Of a DNA stretch of 64,000 bases, positions 40,678-61,862 are shown piece by piece. The translations under genes were made by a program, and so were the position numbers. The DNA lies in assembly GCA_018105865.1 (NCBI GenBank), contig CM030868.1, positions 3,820,031-3,884,030 on the forward strand, written 5' to 3'. The notes below the pieces were generated by a model. It was not told where the DNA came from. It saw only the letters and a list, made by a program, of their open reading frames with translations, and ran no database searches. The DNA is from Metaphire vulgaris (Eukaryota > Annelida > Clitellata > Crassiclitellata > Megascolecidae). Every line of letters starts with the position of its first letter. Position 1 is the first letter of the stretch.

Positions 40678-40956
40678 GTTCTAAACCACTTGAAATTATG
40701 TTATTAACAATATTATCATTAATAAACATCAGCTGCATATCTATAACATGAATAAGTAGTCTTACTTAATCAATCACCTTTCATCATCTGCATAAAGAAA
40801 TAACAGCAATGAATAAAAAGGGTAAAATCTTACATAGACGTCAATATTAATTCTTAATATATTAACATGTCAATAAATTTCAAAACCTAACACAGAAATG
40901 TTCTGTGGAATGCCTATGAGGCTGTCTGGCAATTCTATCCACTATACACAAATCAT

Positions 40957-40962
40957 TTTATT
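40957..40962 (-). terminator. Candidate polyadenylation signal of YIPF3
   Basis: AATAAA on the - strand (TTTATT on +), about 180 bases beyond the YIPF3 stop codon at 41139-41141. Confidence 0.4.
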
Positions 40963-41138
40963 TCAAAGATGAATTAAAAAACCAGGAGAAAATCAAAATT
41001 TGCATAGATCAGACCACTAATAACCATCTTCCAACCTACAATATTCAAAATTTGTACCATCTATTGATATATGTTTGCTGAGCAGCTAATAAAGCAGTCT
41101 GTATAATCAACACAATGCACCAATCCAACTGCGAATAC

Positions 41139-50193
<9,055 letters not shown>

Positions 50194-50425
50194 CTAGCGA
50201 AAATTTTCAAAAAAACTGTTAAAATCTTCTAAATATCACTGCACTTCAAGGCATTGCCACAAAAGGGGGCACAGCGGTCGTGAGAATTTTTATGGGGGGG
50301 AGGTAGCATGATCAAATAAGGGCGCAACAACGACACCTGCACCTACGTGGGCATAAAAATTTAAACCCCAACACTATAGGTCTATAGCCTATGCAGTAAC
50401 TGAGTTCGTCAGTCATCCCTGAACG

Positions 50426-50563
50426 TTAAACGGGCATTCCCATTCGCAGAATTTGTAAAACAGAAACAGTAGAAAGGAAAAGGCTCAAAATTATATCCTT
50501 GATCCAGTGATCATAATAGGATCTTAGATACGCTACCGATCTACGTTGATCTTTTGCTGCCAT
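50426..50563 (-). other. Small ORF (45 codons) upstream of YIPF3, unproven
   Basis: An ATG on the - strand at 50563 sits in a GACAACATGGCAGC context and opens 45 codons (MAAKDQRRSVAYLRSYYDHW, then a hydrophobic stretch) ending with TAA at 50426-50428. It lies 230-370 bases upstream of the YIPF3 start on the same strand. It could be an upstream ORF in the YIPF3 leader, a YY1-like initiator element read by chance as an ORF, or nothing. I do not recognise the peptide. Confidence 0.15.
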
Positions 50564-50869
50564 GTTGTCTTCTCCGATCGCAGCGGACTGTGTTGCCACT
50601 CGTGCTTTTTAGCATGTCTGTTTTGACAATTTTGTCAACATGCTTAAATTATGTCTAACAGCATGAGACCCCTACCACGAAGATGTCAACATATCTTTTT
50701 CTTGTATGTTAAAAGCCACAAAATTCTCAGTCTCAAATCCAGAGGAATATTGTTTTTAATCACCCATCAAGCAATCACTTCGATATCCCATTTCTATAGT
50801 AATCTCAAATACACTTGTTTTCCTGAATGAAAAATATGCCAACACGCTTTACTTTATTCAACACACCAG

Positions 50870-51052
50870 ACCATGGGTGTTGGCAGAAATTTTTCCAAGA
50901 GGGTGCAAAACAAGGTCTTGTGATGAAAGAAATGAACAAATTTCCAGGGGGTGCAAAACAAGGTTTTGTGATGAAAGAAACAAGTAAGTATTACTTTTTT
51001 CATAGCCACAATTTTTCCAGGGCGTGCAATTGCACCCCTCCAGACCCCATGC
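50870..51052. mobile_element. Repeat with GTGTTGGCAGAAATTTTTCC end
   Basis: CATGGGTGTTGGCAGAAATT to GACCCCATGC with two GTGCAAAACAAGGTCTTGTG units; relative of 17068-17280. Confidence 0.55.
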
Positions 51053-52273
51053 ATCAGACTTGGTATTTTATAATCCTTTTAATACTTGCAGATACCACAA
51101 CTTTTGGACTCCACAAGTCTGGCTTCAGTGGTGCCCAAACCTAAGGCCATATTAAAGTAAGATGGCCAGAAAATTGATTCAAAACACCAAACGCCATTTC
51201 AATATGTTATTTCATTCAACAATCACTTCTCTGTCATAAATGCTTTCCAATATGTGTTACACAACATTAGGCGATTGTCGTACCAACAATCAAATACAGT
51301 ACAGACACAAATGAATTCTGTGTAACCATGCATACATTTCATTAAGCCTATTAATTTAAACAATTGTCACTCACCAATTATTTACATTTGAAGGATCAAG
51401 GGCAACAAAGGTGCATATAAGAAACAGAAGATACGTACTTGGAACAAGACCTATACAAGTCACAGCGGTTTTAATGCAGCAGAAATTATACTTAACTACT
51501 CAAAACTCCATTTATTCTATTAAGCTTTCCCTTGAAACCACTTTCAAGAGTAATCTTATTTATTTCTCTAACCTCAAACTGAGAAACCCCTATTTGTAAG
51601 TAATTCTTAAATCACAAGTCATTTATGAAGCAAATAAATCTGTCTTTGTTCGGAAATCAGCATCGTAACCACCCCCCATAAATAAATTCATCTATACTGT
51701 TACTGTACACCGCTAACAGTACAAACACTGCACTGAATAAATACAATGGTCAGTACAATTTCATTACCATAATTGTACTCAATATAATAGCCGAAATGAA
51801 CAAAAGACAACCAGCGCGCAAGACCAAATGAGTACAGTAAGCAAAAATAACATTGCCGAACTAATAAAATAGTACAAATGGCAACAAAGAAAACAAGACT
51901 AAAAGGCAATAGGCATAGATGTCACAAACCATTATACTAAGTTAAACTTCGAAAAATATTACATGCACAATCAACTAATACTTAAAATAATGGAAAAAGG
52001 AAACTCGCTAATAATTTTTCGCGCCGTATTCACACTATCTACAGCATTTCAAACATATCAGCAACACCAGATAACCGAAACTCTTTTAATACCAAAGTAA
52101 AACCATACTTGATACAATTGATTTAATAGGAAAAAACCCCATTAAGCAAATACAGAACCTGGCAAATGGTATTTTCAAGCATATTTTATATTAAACTGAA
52201 AGAAACCAAGACAGGAATGGAATATTATCAGCATTTAATCAGCATCCTAGGGATAGAAATTGTCTTAATGATG
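51053..52273. other. Intergenic, 3' of importin-7/8
   Basis: No gene or repeat recognised. An ATTAAA on the - strand at 52234-52239 is a weak candidate polyadenylation signal for importin-7/8. Confidence 0.35.
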
Positions 52274-55200
52274 TCACTGTGCTCCTCCAAAGCAGAAGGA
52301 CTTCGGTACCTGTATGTTCTTAAAGTTGTAACCTCCAGCCTGTTCAATTCTCTTTGATTCTAAAGAACAGTTAAAACATAAATGCTATCAACAGTAGCTA
52401 TGCAGTTACGTAAGGGTTCATCCATATAATACGCATACAAAAAAGTAGGATTTTAAACCCCCATCACCCCATTGCACACAACGTACATAGGAAAAATGTC
52501 CACAATCCAACCTCTCCCTCCCCCCTCGGTGCAAACACTGTACTGTACTACATGGATGGACCCCAAAGACCTCCTGCAGAAATTTGTTGGCAATCTTTCA
52601 AAAGTAATCATAACAAAAAATAGAAATATTTAAAATGGAAGCAAATGAAAATGATGATTTGCAAATACTGTCAAAACCAGTTAAACCCATATTCAATGGC
52701 ACAATATCACAAACAGGGCAAAATTAGTAGGTTAACTAGGTATCTACTTGTATGATAACTACAAGCAATGACAATTGTTATGCATGACAAAATGCAGATT
52801 TGATTGTAGGCAGGAGGAACTTGTACAGACCAGCAGCAGCACGCTTCTGTTCGGCAAGCCTAAAAATCTCGTCGATTTCATTTTTCTGTTCCTCCGTCAA
52901 GCAACCCGTCAGGAACTGGTACAAGTTAAGATCCGAATGTTGGAGAGCTGCAAAACATATGAACGCCAAATGAATTGCGAAATTCAATTTTATTACACGA
53001 ACTTTGCAAAAGCACACCAGCAGCTAGAACGTCGCGAGATCGACCACGCCAAGACATACCAAGTCGCAGAAGACCGCAAATAAAAGCAATTTAATTCACA
53101 CCGCTGCTCAATTTGAGCACAAGGTACAGGTATTACACGAGTATGAAGTAAGAGACAAACGCATTAACTTTGACAGATGCTGTGTATGTTAATGCTGGCT
53201 GCAGGACAATTGCAACAATTTTAAAAATCAAAACAGAGGCAATGTTAACCCTTTGAACGCCGCAATACATACAACCAATATGGTGCTGAAAACTTACACT
53301 CCATTACGGCCTTGAAAATCTGATACTCCTCCACAGGACAATCATCTTTATCGAGCAACGTTTCGTATCCTTCGAGAGCAGTTTCCTCGCAATCATCATC
53401 TTCGTATTCATCATCGCCGCTATCATCATCACCATCATCAGCCTTTGCCTGTTGAAAATATTACCACTGAAAGTTCACGAAATAAATATGGATACAACTA
53501 AGCAAACCAAGAATAATACAAGGTCCATTGTATATGACAATTTGCCTTAAAATTATGCAGCACATAGTCTGGCTTTTCAAAAGTATAGCTACAAATGTCC
53601 TGCCTATATAATGCATGCATAGACTACCAGACAATCCTTTAGCACATTCAGCGCCTGGGACATATTATTATACCCCATATATGGCTATCTGCCAGGCCCG
53701 GGACATGGTACTAAAGCAATTCGGAGCAAAGTTTTAACGAGTCTAAATAAATGCTAATCTCGCCCCGATGATTGGGTAATAACAATTGTCGGTGCCTTCG
53801 ATTGCAGACGGTTGTGCTAGATTACGAAAACCGGAATGCAATCGAGTACTTTCAGTTGGTAAATTATGCAAAAAATAAAAATTAACCCAACTGCTAGAAA
53901 TGAAATTCAGAAATGCTTGTCCATCCTTACAGCTTTTTCAAGATGTCTCATGTATTCATCTCCTTCATTATCAATAACATCTTCATCATCTTCAACTTCA
54001 TTATCCTCAACCTCCCCACCATTGTCCACCTCTTCCTCTTCCTCCTCCTTCAGACGACCTAAATTGAAATGAGAATGGTTTCCAGGAAAATTAGTCTTGC
54101 TTCAATAATCAAATGGTGCTCCATATGAGAAAAAAAAATACAATATATATATATATATATACCCACAGAATAATAAATAAAATAGCCACACAGCTGCTTT
54201 GGTAGAAAAAAGAGAAAATTAACACTTTTGTTACATATTACATTTCACGATATTGTATTCCACAAAACGATATGTGGAAAAATATCAAGATAAAGTACAA
54301 TCAGAAACACGCAAAATTATAACCAACGACAGTGTTATAACACTTCTGCCATCATCTTTCAACTGGAAAATTCATAGCATAGCATAGCATTTTCAGTATC
54401 AAAATCACTGCTCTAAAAATCAAATCCTTAACATTTTTGCCAAGACCCATATTTCGGCTTCACAACATATCGGTTATATGGATCATCGGCACCAAAGGGT
54501 TAATACTATCAAACATGCAATGCTCACTTTCATATGCTCTCTTGAGACCTTTAAAGACCAGAATTAACGAAGGAAGAATGTCTTTGGCGATCTCGCCGAG
54601 TTCCGGCGGACGCGTGCCGTTGGGCAAATTAAGGATCGTGCATAGACCGAGTACAAACATTTTCCTATCGTGCAACCTGAAACCGAATAACTACAAATAG
54701 TGACAACAGATGGCCAAAAAGAAACACCGTAGTAAGATTTTACATGAAAACTAGACAAAGGGCAAAATATCAAAGGCACTGAGAACATCAGTTATTACGT
54801 TTAGTTGGTCAAGAATTCCAAAGTATCGATAAAACTTGTCTCAGAGCTACTGCAATGCATCCGATGGCAATGTTCAGATTGACAACAACATCTCATAATT
54901 TACATCAGGCAACTTGGCATGATTTAAAATGGCTTAAGAGGCATTACTGCCTGTGTGAAAGCCCCTAGGGGCACTAATGGGGCTTGAACCCGCTCCGTCC
55001 AGCCTGACGCTCCAGCACGTAACCTGCTCTGCCATCTTCCGCCCCCCCACGCAACGCGAGTTTCACGATAAAAAAAACAACAAACAAACGAGATATTACC
55101 CGAGGAAACAGTCGGAGTCGTTTAACCACTGCTTCAAGAAATGCCCCGTGATCGAAGCGTTGGAGTTTGGAACCGGCGTGCAGTTCAACAGATTGAGAAG

Positions 55201-55654
55201 CATTATGGGATTGTAGTAAAGAGCGGCGATCACGACCTGCAGACACATCGTTCTCAGCTCGGTCGTTTAATCTCTCGGAAGAGTCGATGTAAAATCAACT
55301 GAACGACAAGTGGAACAACCTAAAAAAAAACGAAAAAAAATCACAAATAAACTAACATGCAGCTATAAACATACACTGTTATCATGTTGAAAGGCATCAC
55401 AAAGCAGAGACAGCACCCCCTCAAATATTTGGCATTATTTGAAACACCATAAGACTGTATATACGCACGAGCATTTTCTAATAAAATTCTGAAAATACAC
55501 AGCAAAAAGGCAATACAACACATTATAATTATTAAAATTATAATAATTATTATTATTATTATAAAGCAGTATGTCAGAAAAATACTGCATAAAATAGAAA
55601 AATACTGTTAAGATGATTTCCATTACAGATGTGGACATTTTGAAGATCTTAATG

Positions 55655-55700
<46 letters not shown>

Positions 55701-55799
55701 GTTATTATTATAAAGCAGTGGTCACATCTGTTGAGAAAAATACTGCATAAAGTTAAGATGATTTCCATTACAGATGTGGACATTTTGAAGATCTTAATG

Positions 55800-55848
<49 letters not shown>

Positions 55849-55947
55849 GTTATTATTATAAAGCAGTGGTCACATCTGTTGAGAAAAATACTGCATAAAG
55901 TTAAGATGATTTCCATTACAGATGTGGACATTTTGAAGATCTTAATG

Positions 55948-56002
<55 letters not shown>

Positions 56003-56100
56003 GTTATTATTATAAAGCAGTGGTCACATCTGTTGAAAAAATACTGCATAAACTTAAGATGATTTCCATTACAGATGTGGACATTTTGAAGATCTTAATG

Positions 56101-56146
<46 letters not shown>

Positions 56147-58527
56147 GTTATTATTATAAAGCAGTGGTCACAGCTCTGTTGAGAAAAATACTGCATAAAG
56201 TTAAGATGATTTCCATTAGAGATGCGGACATTTTGAAGATCTTAATACAGACGAAAGGTCTAGAAAATTTAGAAATAATATAGAAAATAAAAATAAATAT
56301 AATATAATATAAATAAATAAATATAAATATAAATAAAAATATAGAAATAGGTCTAGAAAATTGCCTACATTGTCAATTAGACCCTTGAACTGAAGCAGAA
56401 TAACTTCAAGAAGTTTTGGCTGCATGAACTTCGTTATCTTCTCCGGATTCGCTGTTCAGAACCTAAATTATTAATAAATCAACAAATTAGTTAACTAAGA
56501 CAATAACAGTGTTTCATAACGGCCACAGTTTCAATTATTTTGAAACATCAAATCTTTTACAATGCCCCATAATGGCAATTAACAATGCCAGAATATAAAA
56601 AGGAGTCAACAGATTATATATAAAAAATCTCCCAGTTAGACATAATTTTATAATGCCCAGCAAAAATATATCGAAACATTTAGAGGAATAGTAACCTTCA
56701 ATAATCACAGACAGAAATCTAGCATATTTTACAGGACAGAAATTTATTTCCAACTCAAAATCATATAACATTTTAAGCAAGCACAGTGCTCAAGTACTAA
56801 GATATAGTGATTACTATAAAACCTAATTATATTATAGAAATGCAGCTGAATATGGAAAACAATCAATAGTAATAGAAACAAATTAAAAATAAATGTCATA
56901 TTTTTAGATCATGCTAACATATTTTAGAGTAAATGAAATTCAAAACAAGTTTAAGAACAAAGTATATTTATTCAAGAAAATCAACAAACCATCTTGCACA
57001 TGTTGAAAATGATCTCCAACCATTTTGGATCGGCCAAAAATGCGCCGGGGTCAACCGTGACGTAGTTGTGCAGGCAGGGCATTACCTCTACAAATGGCAG
57101 AAAATATAAATCGGGTTTTTACTACAAAATATAACGGTGCCTTAATAGCTGACAATTTCAAATATAACGATGATGTTTGTGATGACAAAGAGTGCTCAGT
57201 CCCAAGACAGGGTCCCATTGACATTACACTGCTCAGGAACATGGCGGATCATACGCGATTTTCTTGCTTCCTCAGAAAATTAGGGGCGAAAAAACTGCCC
57301 ACGGTTGCTCATATAAGTGACCACGGCTGGATTCAAACCTGCAATGTTCTGGCTCACTGGCATAAACCTTTATCACTGCTCCACCACTGGCCCTAATTCC
57401 AAATAAAAATTTTCAAAAAAGCACTAAACAAAGCCAAAATTATGATGAATACCTTGCTATGACTCAAATCGATATCACCACTGTATTTAGGAAATGATAC
57501 AAGTGTTTAATACCAACAAAATCTAAAAATATTCCCGATTAAAAGAGACTCTCAAACCTGAGAAACACTCAATGTTATCCCGTTGAAAGGCATCGTAAAG
57601 TAGAGACAGCACTCCCCACATTTTCGGCGTTATCTGAGACGACGTCAGACTGTATATAAGCGTGAACATTTCCTCAAAAAATTCTAAAAACACACAACAA
57701 AACTCAGTCCATGACTGAAAAACGTCTGCATAGTTTTACACTATCTGCTATAGTCAGCGATCATTCTAACATTCCATTGTAGTCAGACAGAAGCGTGTTG
57801 AGGGGCGGTGGCCCCGGGGGCCGACCAGACGGGGGGTGGGGGCAAAATTTACTCTGCAACCTTTTTTTATCGACTTGGCCTGAGGCACCCACCACTGCAA
57901 TCAGATTATGCGAAACGGCAGAGATTAAAGGAAAGGCCGCAGTACCCGAAACGTCGTGTTGAATTATGTAGACGATAACATTCATAACGACGCCTTCAAT
58001 GTGTTTTAGCACCTGCAGTCAAAGCAGAAAAGCACCAAATTTAAAGTTTCTTTTTAAATCACTTGCCCAAAACAAACTATCAAGATAATTCAGTCAGCAA
58101 CATGTCATACATGAATTATCAGATGTCATAATAGTGGTAGAGGTCATCATCATCATCGTCATCATCATCATTGCTCTCTGCCAACTCGTTAGTGGCAATG
58201 GCTAGTCAGAAAACATTTCCAGGCATTTTTGTCCAATGTTAGTTTTCTTCCTTCTGCAATTGTCGGTAGTTTTTCTTTCAGATCTTCTTTCAAGTTGTCT
58301 ACCCATTTTTTCCGGGCCTGCCTCTTCTTTTTTTAAATTCCTTGGATGTGTACAGTGCTTTTTTTTTGGGGGGGGGGTCTTGAGCCTTCCATCCTATTTA
58401 CATGTCCATTTAGCATTTATTTACTCTACATTCTGAGTCTGTCCATGATGGAGAGGATATTATATCAATGAAAATAAAAAGCACCATTCAGTTATTATTA
58501 TTATTATTAACATTTTATTATTATTAT

Positions 58528-58593
<66 letters not shown>

Positions 58594-60106
58594 GAACATT
58601 TATAAAGTGCAAGTTTGCAGCACAGCAAATGCACTAGATAATACTGATTTGAGAGACACAGTTCTTCATGATTAACCCCTCAACTGTGTATTTAACTGTA
58701 ACTCAATGTAAAATGGACGATATATCCGGGATCCCCAGTTAAGGGGTTAACGCCATCTGAAGTCAGAATAAAGGAGTTTGAGACAGCATGCTTCAAACAG
58801 ATCTAAACCAAACAAGAGGAGGCCAAAGAAACTGCTCAGTACACAAAATGAGTTCAAATGAATGCAGTGAGTTACCAAACTGTCATCAAAATGGTGTAAA
58901 AACAACAAACTAAAAAAATTTTGTAATATCATCAATCTAGAAACAGTCATCGGAAAATTCTGTTGCCACATCTTACAATTAGCGCTATATTCACCTCTTT
59001 TTCCTCTTCCATCACAGAACAGATTGTCTCCAAAGTGTTCAAGATGCCCATCAGAGTAATCGACTTGTCTTCGCTCGAATCGGATTCGGCTGAATCGATG
59101 ACTTTGGCAAACGTCTGAGCCTAAACGTTTAAAATTCGCGAATGCTAGACACCGTTTTACGATTACAAAATGTAATGTAATGTAATAGAATACAGGTATA
59201 TGTGCAGCATCTCTTCTGAAGAATCACTCAGAAACACTCCTGCTGTGATTATTGCACATTAACAAAGAGATGAGTTTCAAGTTGTTTCAAAAGAGAACCA
59301 TAAAATCAACAGTGGCAAAACTTATGTATTCTGGGTTAAGAACACCATGTTAATTGAAACTTACAAATCCATAAAGCAAACTTAGGTATCACCAGGGTGC
59401 GATTTGTGACCTGGAGCAGTGGGGGGAATATGTCGAGCTTGGGGGGGGGGGAGAAGCAGTTGTTGGGAAATTTAGCAGTGGGGGATGTAGTGGTGGGGGT
59501 ATGTAGCAGTAGGGGGGATGTTGTTTGGCAGTGGGGGGAAGATCCCCCCCTACAAATCGTGCCCTGGGCATCACAGACAAATAAAATCAATGTACTCTGC
59601 CTTAAAATATCAAAGCTATGTTCAACAATTTTTCAATTCATTTTATTTTATTCAAAAAAGACAACTTCTAATTAACATTTAAGCAAACTTTGACTGAAGC
59701 TAAAGACAAGACAAGACAAAAGACATTCTCGCAAACAACATTTACATTCAGAACTCTATTCCATTTGGAAGACAAGAGGCCACATTTTTTGGAGATATAT
59801 AGTTGGCAGTCTCTGTAAGAATGGGTGTGCTACAGTATCCAGCATTTTATGACACTAATAACAAAACAGTCTCTTTGGACACATATGCAGAATGAAAGAG
59901 GACAGAAAGATCAAAGGTCTAATGTTTGGAATAATGGAGGGTGCCAATAAGAAAGGAAGACCACACAAGGAATGGTGTGATGATATTGAATAATGGTGTG
60001 AAAGCAGTTTACAGGATCTTAACCACAGAGCAACGGACAGGAAAGAATGACAAAAACTGAAGAGATGGCATTATACACCAACAGGCATTGAGCTCACAAC
60101 TGCAGT

Positions 60107-60140
<34 letters not shown>

Positions 60141-61349
60141 TACCAAAACTGAATCAGTGGCAGATTTACCTTTTGTACTTGACTTTAAAAAAACCTGCAT
60201 TGACGTACGGTATACAGCTGAAGTCATTATGAACAAATGCTTTGCTGAACAAAAAAGCTTAACAAATAACGAGATCAAACGCCATACCAAATGGCTGGTT
60301 ATTTCCACGGCCAGCGGCGCTATCTCTTCAGAATACACGCAGACGATTTTCTGGAGGACACTTGTCAAGTCGTCGTTTTCCGTTTCACGAATAAGATTCA
60401 ACAACTCTGGACGAAGCAAACAGATAATTGCCATCAGACGCTCGAAATACAAAAGATAAAAAATAAACACTCTTATCATGATCATGGAAGTTTCTGGAAT
60501 TAAATTTTCCTTGCACACAAAATAAAAAGTGCAGAATGTGTAAATAATCATTGTTACAGAGAGGAGGGAGAGGAGAGAGAGGAGATGTATAGTATCACGA
60601 GTGAATGACACTTTGCATATTGTTATTGTTATTGTTCATGACAATTTATATAGCGTCGTAACATAGCAAGGGCCAAAGTCAAGGGTGATTTACAAGGAAC
60701 GTATATGATCAAATATGATCATATATGATCAAATACCGGTAAGTAACGCTGATTAGGCTTCACAAAGTATTGGGTATAGGGATTGAGGGAATGAAAGGGT
60801 TAAGGAACCAAGATGATCCATACACATTAAAAACACTTAACTACATGAACACATTGATATGAGATCAAACTAATTTAAGCCCAATTTTACACAATAATTA
60901 ATAATTCTGTAAAAATAATGCATCTCATATCTAAATCAGGGGCTTGGTGGAGTAGTGGTGGATCAGTGCCATGCAACCAGAGGGTCGTGGGTTCAAATCT
61001 GAACCTAGCCAGAGCATAGCAACCTTGGACAATTTGTTTAATCCCAACTTTTGGCAAGGAAGGCAACAGGAAGCCAATTGACCTATCTCATCTCCAGTGG
61101 CGGCTCCACAGGGAGGCCCGGGGAGAAAGGAAAGGCATGCCCCCCCTATTGAGTGCCTGCCCCCACCAGTGGCCCCCTGTTGGGACCCTATACTTAATAC
61201 TACATACCCAACAACAAATGGTTGTCCCCCCCCCCATGATTAGAAGTTGCCATCCCAACGGCCCCCACTTGCCAAATCCTGGAGCCGCCACTGCTCATCC
61301 CCCAAGTGAGTGGTGATAGGTCAGCTGGACCTGCCTTTAGGCAGACAAC

Positions 61350-61425
<76 letters not shown>

Positions 61426-61823
61426 CATACCTAAAATTAGGTGCATGGCATTTCTTATTTCAAGACTTGCTTAAATTTTCATGAACAACCGATCCCAACA
61501 TACCTACAATAATCTTTTGCACTCTCGGCTCAATGATTTCCTTTGCTGAAAGATAAAAAAAACACTGCAGATGTTTCAGAAAGAAGCAAATCGCACTCAA
61601 AAAATGTTTCTTAAAGATGTTGCTATTGTTTTTTTTTTCAAACAAAACAAACTGATTTCATGCTAATATTATCTCTTTGCCATGGATGGGATATCCATTA
61701 AGACTGGTCAAAAACTGGAATGACAAAGCAGTATACAGTTGGCAGCCAAAAAGAGGAAATTCAGGAAGAACCACAAATAGGATAACAATATAGAAGATCT
61801 GAAACACGCCAGTCTAATAATAA

Positions 61824-61862
<39 letters not shown>

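Noticed and set aside
52778..52830. Importin reading frame continuing past 52831 to a stop at 52778
   Set aside because: A GT donor at 52830 joins in phase to 52359, giving the conserved [12 protein letters not shown] tail; the read-through tail is unlike any importin-7.
55879..56283. 134-codon ORF with repeated poly-Tyr
   Set aside because: Produced by the minisatellite unit of about 125 bp, antisense to importin-7/8.
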